64,000 bases of DNA from an uncultured Bacteroidales bacterium (GTDB lineage Bacteria > Bacteroidota > Bacteroidia > Bacteroidales > Paludibacteraceae), in contig CADBWK010000009.1 in the NCBI GenBank assembly GCA_902798385.1, forward strand, positions 1-64,000. The letters run 5' to 3'. Positions within the stretch are counted from its first letter, which is position 1; every line of letters begins with the position of its first letter. Positions 7,998-16,435 of the stretch are shown in pieces. The position numbers and the translations under genes are program-made. The notes beneath the pieces were generated by a model. That model saw only the letters and a list, made by a program, of their open reading frames with translations. It had not been told where the DNA came from and made no database searches.

Positions 7998-8923
7998 TGA
8001 AGAAGTGGATCTGGATCATAGTAACAATCCTCTTGTTAGCGGGTGGCGCAGTCGTTTGCGCCATCCGCTGGCAAGCGTGGTTCGGGATGCCGGCTGAACC
8101 TCAATGGAACGACGAGACACTCGATTACACCTTCCCTGCCTTTGAGCAAGACGCCACACCCGAGTCCTTGGACATCCTTGTCTTGGGTGATATACACAGC
8201 CGTCTCACACGTGCTGAATACGACACCTTGGCTGCGCGTGTACCGCAGGCGGATGTGGTGGCGCAGATAGGCGATTGGATGGACAGAGGGCAGAACTACT
8301 ATTATCAGTTACTCATCCGCGAGTGGACGAACAGCAAGCTCTATGGCATGCCGGTCATCGTCACGCCGGGTAACCACGAGTACTCCAAAGGTTTTAACAA
8401 GACCCTCTCGCCGGTATGGCAGCACGCTTTCACGCATCCGAACAACGGTCCGATAGACGTACCCGGTGCCAGCCATTACATCGATCTGCCGTCCGTACGC
8501 ATGATCGTCATCGACACGAATCCTTTGCTTCGGATGGTGCACCTGACCCGCACGCTCACGTGGCTGCGTCAGACGATGTACAGCGCGGGGGACAGATTTA
8601 TCGTGGTGATGATGCATCATCCGGTACTGTCGGTAGCCAAAGGACGGGCGAACACCTTGGAGTACACTGCATTCCGTCATGCTTTAGGCGATGCCGACCT
8701 GGTGCTCGCCGGTCATGACCACAGTTACATGCGCCGCGGACATTTTGTGGTGCTCAACACCTCCGGCAAACCTAAACAACAACGCTTTCATTACACACCG
8801 GACGTGACGGATACCGTACCGACCTATTCGGTCATCACCGCTACGCCTGCTGCTATGCGTTTCAAAACCTACCGTTTCAGCGACGGACAGGTCATCGACA
8901 GCTTGTATGTTACACACGACTGA
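7997..8923 (+). CDS. Membrane-anchored calcineurin-like metallophosphoesterase
   Basis: A 308-residue protein with an N-terminal membrane anchor (about 4-25) and a phosphoesterase domain outside. The five metal motifs are all present: GDIHSR, GDWMDRG, GNHEY, HHP and GHDHSY. The substrate is not predictable; relatives act on nucleotides, UDP-sugars or phosphoproteins. It is coupled to the upstream gene by a TAATG overlap and to recO by a 17-bp overlap. Confidence 0.88.
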   Translation: MKKWIWIIVTILLLAGGAVVCAIRWQAWFGMPAEPQWNDETLDYTFPAFEQDATPESLDILVLGDIHSRLTRAEYDTLAARVPQADVVAQIGDWMDRGQNYYYQLLIREWTNSKLYGMPVIVTPGNHEYSKGFNKTLSPVWQHAFTHPNNGPIDVPGASHYIDLPSVRMIVIDTNPLLRMVHLTRTLTWLRQTMYSAGDRFIVVMMHHPVLSVAKGRANTLEYTAFRHALGDADLVLAGHDHSYMRRGHFVVLNTSGKPKQQRFHYTPDVTDTVPTYSVITATPAAMRFKTYRFSDGQVIDSLYVTHD

Positions 8924-9467
8924 CGCCATCGTTCTGTCGCTTCAACCTCACTCTGACAAAGCGCATGTCTTGCACGCGTACACTCGCGCGGGCGGACGCG
9001 TAAATTATATGGTGTACGGTCTCGGACGCAAGAACGCCATCGGAATGTACACCCCTTTCTCTATCATTCAGATCACGGCGGACGACCGATCTATCCGAAC
9101 GGTGCAGCAGACCTTTGTTCCGGCATCGCTGACCGCCGATCCGTACAAACGAACGATCGCCCTCTTCTTGAGCGAGGTGCTCTATCATGTGCTGCGCCAC
9201 CCTATGCAGGATGAACCGATGTACGATTTTATCGCGCACGCCATCGAGGACTTAGACCGCTCGGACACCCCGCAGAATTTTCACCTGCAGTTTCTCATCG
9301 GCTTGGCTGCCAAGTTAGGTTTTGAGATGGAGAACGCACCCGATCTGCCCCAAACGAGGGCGGCACGACAGAAGACCCTGCGCCAACTGTGTCAGTACTT
9401 CGATGAGCATGTCGAAACGTGGAAAGAACCTAAGTCGCTCGACATTTTAATGGAGGTTTTTGACTAA
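8907..9467 (+). CDS. recO: DNA repair protein RecO, short form
   Basis: A 186-residue protein. The N-terminal OB fold (residues 1-75: TTDAIVLSL, YTRAGGRVNYMVYG) and the helical part (FHLQFLIGLAAKLGF) fit RecO of Bacteroidota, which loads RecA with RecR at single-stranded gaps. The usual length is about 240 residues. The segment between LGF and the terminal KSLDILMEVF is much shorter than in relatives I recall, but the ends are conserved, so this looks like natural reduction and not a broken gene. Confidence 0.8.
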   Translation: MLHTTDAIVLSLQPHSDKAHVLHAYTRAGGRVNYMVYGLGRKNAIGMYTPFSIIQITADDRSIRTVQQTFVPASLTADPYKRTIALFLSEVLYHVLRHPMQDEPMYDFIAHAIEDLDRSDTPQNFHLQFLIGLAAKLGFEMENAPDLPQTRAARQKTLRQLCQYFDEHVETWKEPKSLDILMEVFD

Positions 9468-9501
9468 AAACGACGTCAAAAGCAAAAAAAATACAAAAAA
9501 A

Positions 9502-9533
9502 TTTGGTCATATCAGAATTTTATTGTAATTTTG
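9502..9533 (+). promoter_or_regulatory. Promoter of rpmH
   Basis: TTTG (9502-9505), 20 bp, TAATTTTG (9526-9533). The spacer starts GTCATATC, like the small-RNA promoter at 49882-49913. Confidence 0.75.
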
Positions 9534-9557
9534 CACGCTTTTTTGACGTATAAACCC

Positions 9558-9573
9558 GTCTCCGTGAGGAGAC
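9558..9573 (+). promoter_or_regulatory. Leader hairpin upstream of rpmH
   Basis: GTCTCC, loop GTGA, GGAGAC forms a perfect 6-bp stem with a GNRA loop, 18 bp before the rpmH start. It may be a ribosomal-protein leader element or an mRNA stabiliser. Confidence 0.4.
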
Positions 9574-9591
9574 CTAAAAACAAATAAGACA

Positions 9592-9750
9592 ATGAAACGT
9601 ACATTTCAACCTTCCCAACGTAAGCGTCGTAACAAACACGGCTTCTTGGAGAGAATGACTACCGCTAACGGTCGTCGTGTATTGGCTGCACGTCGTGCTA
9701 AAGGTCGTAAAAAACTGACTGTAGCTGACGAGGGTCGCCACAAATTTTAA
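9592..9750 (+). CDS. rpmH: 50S ribosomal protein L34
   Basis: A 52-residue, strongly basic protein beginning [18 protein letters not shown] and containing the family core [19 protein letters not shown], ending KF. It is a structural component of the large ribosomal subunit. It has its own promoter and a leader hairpin. The stop codon overlaps the start of rbfA (TAATG). In many bacteria rpmH is next to rnpA; here rnpA is about 41 kb away. Confidence 0.97.
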   Translation: MKRTFQPSQRKRRNKHGFLERMTTANGRRVLAARRAKGRKKLTVADEGRHKF

Positions 9751-10085
9751 TGGAGTCAACTAGACAACACAAGATTGCTCGCCTGATCCAAAAGGACATG
9801 AGCGACATCCTTCTACGTTACGCGCGCACGCTGAGCGGGACCCTGATCTCGGTAAGCGAAGTGCGCGTAACGCCTGATCTCTCTTTGGCGCATATCTATC
9901 TGTCTATCTTCCCGCAAGACAAGGTAGCACAGACCATGGCGCTGATCGAAGAGAACGCCCACCGCTTTCGCGGTGAACTCGGCACATTAGAGCGCCATCA
10001 ATTGCGTATTATCCCTGAAATAGTCTTCCATTTGGACGAGACCATCGATCGGATGGAGCGCATCGATGAGTTGCTCCATGGCTAA
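9750..10085 (+). CDS. rbfA: 30S ribosome-binding factor RbfA
   Basis: A 111-residue KH-like protein that assists maturation of the 16S rRNA 5' region. The family pattern is visible: an N-terminal KIARLIQKDMSDIL helix, VSEVRVTPDLSLAHIYLS strands and a C-terminal IVFHLDETIDRMERIDELL. The 1-bp overlap with rpmH and 8-bp overlap with the permease gene indicate one transcript. The rbfA followed by lolC-type permease order is usual in Bacteroidota. Confidence 0.95.
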   Translation: MESTRQHKIARLIQKDMSDILLRYARTLSGTLISVSEVRVTPDLSLAHIYLSIFPQDKVAQTMALIEENAHRFRGELGTLERHQLRIIPEIVFHLDETIDRMERIDELLHG

Positions 10086-11802
10086 TCTCGAATCTCACAT
10101 TGCCTGGCGGTACCTCTTCTCAAAGAAAGGGCACAACGCCATTAACATCGTTTCCGGCATCAGTGCCGCTGCAGTAGCGGTCGTGACGGCAGCGATGATT
10201 TGTGTATTGTCGGTGATGAACGGTTTTGGGGCATTGGTAGAGAAAATGTTCTCGGAGTTCGATGCCGAACTGTTGGTGGTTCCTGCCGAGGGGCAGACCT
10301 TACGCACCGACACCTTGCCGATCGCTTCTTTGTACGCGCGCGAGGACATCGAGGCCATCTCCATGCAACTGGAGCAGACCGCCCTCATTCGCTATAAAGA
10401 CCATCAATTGCCGGCACGCGTAATGGGTGTAGACAGCCTCTTTACGCGCACAGCACATATCGACTCGATCATCACGGACGGTTTCTACTCCGTATGGGAC
10501 GGTGCTTTCGATCGCGCGGTCTTAGGTCGGGGATTGGCCGCACAGATAGGCATCAATGCGCATTTCACCGGGGCGTTGCATCTCTATGCACCCGAACGAA
10601 CGGGTAAGATCAACATGCTGCGTCCTGATCTGTCTTTGCGGCATGAGCACGCGTTTATCGCCGGCACGTTTGCCGTCAACCAGATTGAGTACGACGACCA
10701 ACTGATGCTGGTTTCGCTGCCCCTTGCCCAACGGCTCTTCGAGTACGACGAACACACGGCAAGTGCGCTTCGCATTCAGCCGAAGAGCACATTGAAGATT
10801 GAAGATTTAAAATTGAAGATTTCTAAGACCTTGGGCGACGGTTACAAGGTTTTAGATAGATACGAACAACAGGCGGATTTCTTCCGCATTCTGCGGATAG
10901 AAAAGTTCTTGACCATCCTTTTGTTGGTCTTCATCCTGCTCATCGCCAGCTTTAATATTATCGGTTCGCTCTCGATGCTGATGATTGACAAGCGGGACGA
11001 CATCCGTATTCTGTCGGACTTGGGTGCCGACGAACCGACTATCCGTCGGATCTTCCTCTTGGAGGGTTGGTTCATCTCGTCTCTGGGAACCCTTACCGGA
11101 CTCGTCATCGGAGTATTACTCTGCCTCGGGCAACAGCATTTCGGTTGGCTCACACTCGGCAACGGCAACGAGTATATCATCTCGGCTTATCCGGTGCTGG
11201 TACAAGCCTCGGACATCCTGCTCGTGGCCATCATCGTGCTCGCACTCGGTTGGATCGCCGCATGGTATCCTTCGCATAAACTCCAATTAGCCCTTCTTCT
11301 GTTGCCCTTGTTCGTGCTGCCGGCTTGTCGTTATAACACGCCCTCCGAGCGCCGCGTGTTCCCGGAGACCTACACGCTTGCCTACGAGGAGATCTACGGT
11401 CATTACTATGACTCAACAGCCGCCGTGGTGGCACTCGATCTGTATTCGGACGGCATCACGCTCGACGAGAACCATCGTATCAAGGGCACAGGTTTCAACC
11501 TCTACCTGTCCGATATCTTCGTACCGGATTCGCTCTTAGTGCCCGGTACCTATCGCACAGACACTACCGCTACTCCGTTTACGTTCCTGCCCGGACGCGA
11601 CTTTGAGGGCATGCCGAACGGGATCTATATCCTGGACATTCAGGAGGATAAGGTAGAGAGTATTCAGGTGGTGGACTCCGGCGCTTTCGAGTACCGCAAC
11701 GACAGTCTGCTCTTCACGCTCTATTACCGCAATAACGGTGGCGGCGTCTCCACGTATCAAGCTTCTTTCACAGGCACACTCATCCCATGGCCAAAACAAT
11801 AA
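10078..11802 (+). CDS. LolC/LolE-type ABC permease fused to a lipoprotein
   Basis: A single 574-codon frame with two parts. Residues 1-400 are a MacB/FtsX-type permease of lipoprotein release: a start ESHIAWRYLFSKKGHNAIN, a first helix near 25-45, a large periplasmic loop and three further helices. The permease ends early, at AAWYPSHK. The frame then runs straight into a second hydrophobic stretch with a perfect lipobox (LPAC, Cys417), followed by a 157-residue beta-rich lipoprotein domain. By FtsX topology SHK is cytoplasmic, so the second part is oriented like a signal peptide. A 7-bp array (10791-10818) lies in the periplasmic part. The start at 10078 is preferred for its ATGGCTAA overlap with rbfA. 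Confidence 0.8.
   Translation: MANLESHIAWRYLFSKKGHNAINIVSGISAAAVAVVTAAMICVLSVMNGFGALVEKMFSEFDAELLVVPAEGQTLRTDTLPIASLYAREDIEAISMQLEQTALIRYKDHQLPARVMGVDSLFTRTAHIDSIITDGFYSVWDGAFDRAVLGRGLAAQIGINAHFTGALHLYAPERTGKINMLRPDLSLRHEHAFIAGTFAVNQIEYDDQLMLVSLPLAQRLFEYDEHTASALRIQPKSTLKIEDLKLKISKTLGDGYKVLDRYEQQADFFRILRIEKFLTILLLVFILLIASFNIIGSLSMLMIDKRDDIRILSDLGADEPTIRRIFLLEGWFISSLGTLTGLVIGVLLCLGQQHFGWLTLGNGNEYIISAYPVLVQASDILLVAIIVLALGWIAAWYPSHKLQLALLLLPLFVLPACRYNTPSERRVFPETYTLAYEEIYGHYYDSTAAVVALDLYSDGITLDENHRIKGTGFNLYLSDIFVPDSLLVPGTYRTDTTATPFTFLPGRDFEGMPNGIYILDIQEDKVESIQVVDSGAFEYRNDSLLFTLYYRNNGGGVSTYQASFTGTLIPWPKQ
10791..10818. repeat. 7-bp array (ATTGAAG family), four units, inside the permease
   Basis: Units ATTGAAG, ATTGAAG, ATTTAAA, ATTGAAG. 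It is translated as KIEDLKLKI in the periplasmic loop, which reads as a short amphipathic helix. Confidence 0.85.
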
Positions 11803-12704
11803 CATCCGACGAGCAGCTCCGCAAGGAATACCATACGTACCTGCGTCTGGAACGGGGTTTCTCGCCCAACACGGTCGAAGGCTACGAGATGGATCTGGAC
11901 AAACTGCGTGCTTATTGCGAGGAGCAGGGCGTCGATATCGTGCATATGGATTTCGACCGACTCCAGGATGCTATCTATGCGCTCTTCAAGGACATCCAAT
12001 CCGAAGCCACGCAAGCGCGCATGTTGGCGGGCATTCATTCGTGGTTCCGTTTTCTGCTGTACAAAGACTATATCGACCAAGACCCGTCTGAGTTGTTAGA
12101 AGGACCGAAAAAGTCCAAACACCTGCCTACGGTGCTTACGCTTGATGAGATCAACCGCATGATGGCAGCCATCGATCTGAGTTCCAACGAAGGCCATCGC
12201 AACCGCGCCATGATGGAGATGCTCTACGGTAGCGGGCTGCGTGTGAGTGAGTTAGTCAACCTGCAACTGAGCAGGATCTACCTCAACGAGCACTACATGC
12301 TCATCGAAGGCAAAGGCAGCAAGCAGCGTTTGGTGCCTCTCTCTCCGGTAGCGGAGGAGTGGTTCGGTTATTGGTTGCAGGAACGCAGTACCTGGCCGCT
12401 CAAGCCGGAGTCCAAGGATATCGCTTTCGTCAACCGTTACGGTCGTCCGCTAACGCGCGCCATGGTCTTCACCATCGTGCGACGCCTGTGCGCCGAAGCC
12501 GGTATCACCAAGACCGTCAGCCCCCATACGCTCCGTCACTCGTTTGCGACCCACCTGCTGCAGAACGGCGCGGACCTGCGCGTGATTCAACAACTGCTCG
12601 GGCACGAAGACCTCGCCACCACCGAGATCTACACCCACCTCGACGTACAAGACCTCCGTCAAGCCATCCTCCAATGTCATCCGGCGAATAAAGGTGAAAG
12701 GTGA
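11787..12704 (+). CDS. xerD: Tyrosine recombinase XerD/XerC type
   Basis: A 305-residue site-specific recombinase. An N-terminal SAM-like core-binding domain (about 8-95) is followed by the catalytic domain with all six residues: Arg in GSGLRVSE, Lys in GKGSKQR, HTLRH, His in LGHED and Tyr in EIYTH. The length and the absence of mobile-element genes nearby fit the housekeeping recombinase that resolves chromosome dimers, not a phage integrase. It overlaps the permease-lipoprotein gene by 16 bp. Its stop lies inside a 7-bp array that also holds the start of the next gene. Confidence 0.9.
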   Translation: MAKTITSDEQLRKEYHTYLRLERGFSPNTVEGYEMDLDKLRAYCEEQGVDIVHMDFDRLQDAIYALFKDIQSEATQARMLAGIHSWFRFLLYKDYIDQDPSELLEGPKKSKHLPTVLTLDEINRMMAAIDLSSNEGHRNRAMMEMLYGSGLRVSELVNLQLSRIYLNEHYMLIEGKGSKQRLVPLSPVAEEWFGYWLQERSTWPLKPESKDIAFVNRYGRPLTRAMVFTIVRRLCAEAGITKTVSPHTLRHSFATHLLQNGADLRVIQQLLGHEDLATTEIYTHLDVQDLRQAILQCHPANKGER

Positions 12705-12720
12705 AAGATGAAAGGTGAAA
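12693..12720. repeat. 7-bp array (GGTGAAA family), four units, at the xerD/DUF5686 junction
   Basis: Units GGTGAAA, GGTGAAA, GATGAAA, GGTGAAA. The xerD stop (12702-12704) and the next gene's ATG (12708) are both in the array, and the AAGGTGAAAG words can act as Shine-Dalgarno sequence. Confidence 0.9.
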
Positions 12721-15035
12721 GGCTACATAGCATAGTGTGGAAATTGATTTTCCTTTCAATTTTCATTTTTCAATTTTCAATTCTCCATGCCGTGGAGACG
12801 ATCATCGTCGGTGAGATCGTGAACGAGACCACGGGCGAGGCGATACCGAATGTCAACATCCATTTCCGGGGTACGAAGATCGGTACGACCTCCGATGAGA
12901 ACGGTAACTATGTCTTGCGCGTCGATATGCAAGCCAAAGCGCAGCTGGTTTTCTCGGCTGTAGGCTATTACACCCAGCGTTTTGAGATCGAACCCGGTGC
13001 CATGGCGGGTCTGCAGGTAGCCATGCGTGAGCGGGCAGCGTTACTGACCGAGGTGGTGGTAGCGCCGAACGAGAACCCTGCCCTTGAGTTGCTCCGGCAA
13101 GTGCGTACGCACCGTCCGGAGAACGACCGAACCTTGCAGTCCGGTCTGACCGCCACTGTCCAACGCGAACAGAACCTCTACGTGTCGCATATCAACAAAC
13201 GGCATCTACGGCGGGCTTTATGGCGTAGCCTGCAAGCCGGTATGATCGCGCAGGATGACTCTACCTATATCATGCCCCTCTACCGCGAGACGCAGACATT
13301 TCGTCTCGCAGGCAACGAGATGATTCCCGCCAATGATCAGCGCACCCAAACGCTCATCCTCAGCCCGACGGACTACTCCTCGCTGCTCGGCAACGAAGGC
13401 AATCTCAATTTCTACGCCAACTCCGTTTCCATCATGGGGCATGCTTTCCTGTCCCCTTTGGCTGCCGGCGGTAACCTCTACTATCGCTACTATCTCGTGG
13501 GCGCAGATACGATTCATTTCCGAACGCGCAACTCCTTCTACGCCACCTTCAACGGCGAGATGGTCATCGATACCGCCACGTTTGCCTTACGTTCCATCAC
13601 AGCGTACGTACCTGCCGAAGTAGCCGTCAATTACGTCAACACGCTGCATGTGCACCAAGTCCTTGCGCCGGATAACACGATCGCCGAGGAACACTTGTCC
13701 GCCGTACTGGACGTATCCATCAAAAGCGAGAAAGCCGGCACCGTCTTCCCGACCCTGCTGCTGACCACCTCGCTGACTAACGGCGAAGCAATAAACGGCG
13801 AAGCCAATACACGCGAAGCGATCAACAACGTAGTTATAAACGGCGAAGCCATCAACAGCGACAGCGCCTTCAACGCGCTGGACTCGTTGCCCATCATTCG
13901 CACCGCCAAGTGGTTCGCCACTATCGCCACCACGGGTTATATCCCCACCGGCAGCTGGCTCGATATCGGGCATGTGGAAGAGATCCTGCAAGTCAACTCG
14001 CACGAAGGAGTCCATTTCGGTCTGCCTTTCCGCACGAACGAGAAACTATCCAAGGTCGTCTCACTCGAGGCATCCGTGGGGTACGGCATCAAAGACCGTT
14101 CTGCCAAAGGCATGGGACGGATCTCCGTCAATCTCCCTACCGAACGGCGACATATCATGCAACTGGAGTACAACGACCATTACGTTTGGTCGGAGGTGGA
14201 TGATTTCGACCGCCTGTTGCGCGAGAACTCGATGGGTTGGGGTAATTTCGATTTCACTGCCTATGCTTTCGAGGCGCTCCATCGTGACTCCCTGTATGTC
14301 AACACCGCCATCCGTCAGCGGCAGATCATGTATCATTGGTGGGCGGACTGGACCGATCAGCTGGAGACGCACGCCTACCTCCGCGCAGGTTGGCAGGAGG
14401 GCTACGCTTATCAGACGCTCAGCGCGATTGCACGACTCAGTTGGGGCGAGCGCAAGTACGACGGATACTTCATGCGCCGCTACACCTACTCTGCCAAATA
14501 CCCTGTGCTCTACCTCGGTCTCGAAGCCGGACACGCAGCCTCTAACCTTTATACACACTTAAGAGTGATGCTCACGCAGCACGCCAACTTAGGCATGGGA
14601 GGTACGCTGACTTATGCGCTCCGGGCCGGCGCTATCTTCGGACGAGTTCCGACTAGCTTCCTCTGGCAGGCGAATGCTAACCAAGGCTATGCCTATGACC
14701 CTTACCGTTTCACGCTCCTCCACGGTCGGCAACTGATGGCAGATAAGTACGTCGCGCTGCAAACCGAATGGAACGGACAAGGTATCCTCTTTAACCTCAT
14801 CCCCGGCATCCGCTGGCTGCACCTGCGCGAACTCGTCGAAGCCAAGATCGCTTATGGATACCTTTCGGATGATTACCAATTACAAATGACAAATCACCAA
14901 TCTCCGCATAACTTATATGCGGAAGTCGGTATCGGCATCGGCAACATCCTCCGCGTCTGCGACCTCTATTCCATCTGGTCTCTTGCGCCCGAAATCCAAT
15001 GGGGCATGCGCTTCCGAATCCACTTAGGGCTATAA
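12708..15035 (+). CDS. DUF5686 outer-membrane protein with carboxypeptidase-regulatory-like domain
   Basis: A 775-residue exported protein. Its signal peptide (about residues 10-28, LIFLSIFIFQFSILHA) is encoded largely by a 7-bp array. A CarboxypepD_reg-like beta domain follows (about 31-108: VGEIVNETTGEAIPNVNI, GTTSDENGNYVL). The rest is the DUF5686 region, which ends in amphipathic strands typical of an outer-membrane barrel and a final aromatic-containing strand (FRIHLGL). Residues near 358-385 hold an expanded NGEA/REA repeat (13784-13865), and another 7-bp array lies near the C-terminus (14872-14899). Function unknown; surface transport or assembly is plausible. Confidence 0.85.
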   Translation: MKGERLHSIVWKLIFLSIFIFQFSILHAVETIIVGEIVNETTGEAIPNVNIHFRGTKIGTTSDENGNYVLRVDMQAKAQLVFSAVGYYTQRFEIEPGAMAGLQVAMRERAALLTEVVVAPNENPALELLRQVRTHRPENDRTLQSGLTATVQREQNLYVSHINKRHLRRALWRSLQAGMIAQDDSTYIMPLYRETQTFRLAGNEMIPANDQRTQTLILSPTDYSSLLGNEGNLNFYANSVSIMGHAFLSPLAAGGNLYYRYYLVGADTIHFRTRNSFYATFNGEMVIDTATFALRSITAYVPAEVAVNYVNTLHVHQVLAPDNTIAEEHLSAVLDVSIKSEKAGTVFPTLLLTTSLTNGEAINGEANTREAINNVVINGEAINSDSAFNALDSLPIIRTAKWFATIATTGYIPTGSWLDIGHVEEILQVNSHEGVHFGLPFRTNEKLSKVVSLEASVGYGIKDRSAKGMGRISVNLPTERRHIMQLEYNDHYVWSEVDDFDRLLRENSMGWGNFDFTAYAFEALHRDSLYVNTAIRQRQIMYHWWADWTDQLETHAYLRAGWQEGYAYQTLSAIARLSWGERKYDGYFMRRYTYSAKYPVLYLGLEAGHAASNLYTHLRVMLTQHANLGMGGTLTYALRAGAIFGRVPTSFLWQANANQGYAYDPYRFTLLHGRQLMADKYVALQTEWNGQGILFNLIPGIRWLHLRELVEAKIAYGYLSDDYQLQMTNHQSPHNLYAEVGIGIGNILRVCDLYSIWSLAPEIQWGMRFRIHLGL
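12754..12781. repeat. 7-bp array (TTTCAAT family), four units, encoding a signal peptide core
   Basis: Units TTTCAAT, TTTCATT, TTTCAAT, TTTCAAT. Because 7 is not divisible by 3, the frame rotates and yields a Phe/Ile/Ser-rich run that forms the hydrophobic core of the DUF5686 signal peptide. Confidence 0.9.
13784..13865. repeat. In-frame NGEA repeat in the DUF5686 gene
   Basis: AACGGCGAAGC recurs three times with related words between, encoding NGEAINGEANTREAI...INGEAI. The spacing is not 7 bp, so this is a separate expansion from the heptamer arrays. Confidence 0.6.
14872..14899. repeat. 7-bp array (ATYACCA family), four units, inside the DUF5686 gene
   Basis: Units ATTACCA, ATTACAA, ATGACAA, ATCACCA. 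It encodes YQLQMTNHQ between two predicted barrel strands. It is the complement family of the arrays at 29543, 29878 and 53884. Confidence 0.85.
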
Positions 15036-15049
15036 AAAATGCGGTCACT

Positions 15050-15081
15050 CTTGCATATGTCAAAAAAAAGTAGTAACTTTG
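15050..15081 (+). promoter_or_regulatory. Promoter of the RsmF-type methyltransferase
   Basis: CTTG (15050-15053), a 20-bp spacer starting CATATGTCA, and TAACTTTG (15074-15081). The leader is very short: the ATG is at 15092. Confidence 0.8.
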
Positions 15082-15091
15082 CACCCGATTT

Positions 15092-16435
15092 ATGCTACCG
15101 GTTGATTTCATAGAGCGTATGCATCAGCAGCTTGGGAACGAAGCGACGCTGTTGCTCAAGGCCCTGGACACAGAGCCTGTTACCTCTATCCGGCTTAATA
15201 GCAAATTAGACGTCTTAACGTTCGATGCCGACACGGACGAAGTGCCGTGGCATATCGACGGTTATTACCTGTCCAAGCGTCCTCAGTTCACCTTAGACCC
15301 GCTCTTCCATGCCGGTTGTTACTACGTTCAGGAAGCCTCGTCGATGTTCCTTCAGCAGGCCTTGGAGCAGTATGTCGATCCATCGTCTATCGTGCTTGAT
15401 CTCTGTGCTGCACCGGGTGGCAAATCGACGCTTATCAGCGAGTTCCTCGGTCGGGACGGACTGCTTCTTAGCAACGAGGTCGTACGCCAGCGCGTTTTCA
15501 TCCTCAGCGAGAACATCCAGAAATGGGGCAACGGCAACACGGTCGTCACGCATAACACCGCTGCCGAATACGGCGAGCGATGCAAGCATTTGTTTGACTG
15601 TATCGTAGTGGACGCCCCCTGCTCGGGCGAAGGTATGTTCCGCAAGGACGAGCAGGCACGCAACGAGTGGAGTATCAAAGCCGTCAAGCTCTGTGCCGAA
15701 CGCCAGCGCAGTATCCTCATGGACGTTTGGGATGCGCTCAAACCGGGCGGTATCCTGCTCTACTCCACCTGCACGTTCAACACCGAAGAGAACGAGGAGA
15801 ACGTGGAGTGGATGGCAGAGAGCTTAGGCGCAGACGTGCTGCCGATCGCGCACGACAAGAGTTGGGGCATCACCGAAGGTTCGGTAGGCTATCATTTCTA
15901 TCCGCATAAGACCAAAGGCGAAGGGTTCTACCTCTGCGCGCTGCGCAAGCATAGTAACGAACCGCTCGATCAGACACGCATCAAAGCGCCGAAGAAAGAG
16001 ACCCCGATGCAGCATCCGGAGTACCTGCCCGTCATGCGCTCGTGGTTACAGCACCCGGACGAATGGGCTATCCGTTACTCCGACCGGTTCGCCACGGCTT
16101 ATCCGTTCAAATACAAAGAGATCATCGATTGGTTGGGTACGCAGTTGACGTGTATCTCCACGGGCTTCGGTTTGGGCGAAGAGCGCGGCAAAGGCATCGC
16201 GCCGCAGCATAGCCTAAGTATGACGAAAGACCTCCGTAAGGAAGCCTTTCCAATGGTTGAGTTGACGCTGGATCAAGCACTCAGTTATTTGCGGACCGAG
16301 GCTTTGAGCCTGAGCGATGTGCCCCTTGGCCTCGTCCTCTTGACCTATGAGGGTGTCCCCCTCGGTTTCGCGAAGAATGTCGGGAACCGCCTGAATAACC
16401 TTTACCCGAACGAGTGGCGGATTCGGAAGCTGTAA
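15092..16435 (+). CDS. rRNA cytosine-C5-methyltransferase, RsmF/NOP2 type
   Basis: A 447-residue SAM-dependent enzyme. The SAM loop DLCAAPGGKST is near residue 109. The two catalytic cysteines are in DAPCSGEGMF and STCTFNTEENE, the NOP2/Sun signature. The C-terminal part (from about 305) is the accessory RNA-binding region found in RsmF-like proteins. The last 155 bp overlap the helicase gene on the opposite strand. The overlap seems to have arisen because an array next to the stop codon removed the helicase's own stop. Confidence 0.92.
   Translation: MLPVDFIERMHQQLGNEATLLLKALDTEPVTSIRLNSKLDVLTFDADTDEVPWHIDGYYLSKRPQFTLDPLFHAGCYYVQEASSMFLQQALEQYVDPSSIVLDLCAAPGGKSTLISEFLGRDGLLLSNEVVRQRVFILSENIQKWGNGNTVVTHNTAAEYGERCKHLFDCIVVDAPCSGEGMFRKDEQARNEWSIKAVKLCAERQRSILMDVWDALKPGGILLYSTCTFNTEENEENVEWMAESLGADVLPIAHDKSWGITEGSVGYHFYPHKTKGEGFYLCALRKHSNEPLDQTRIKAPKKETPMQHPEYLPVMRSWLQHPDEWAIRYSDRFATAYPFKYKEIIDWLGTQLTCISTGFGLGEERGKGIAPQHSLSMTKDLRKEAFPMVELTLDQALSYLRTEALSLSDVPLGLVLLTYEGVPLGFAKNVGNRLNNLYPNEWRIRKL

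Noticed and set aside
11787..12704. The tyrosine recombinase as a mobile-element integrase
   Set aside because: Its length and neighbours fit the housekeeping XerC/D type; no attachment repeats or mobility genes are near.
13784..13865. The NGEA repeat as a member of the 7-bp class
   Set aside because: The spacing of the repeated word is not 7 bp, so it is a separate coding repeat.
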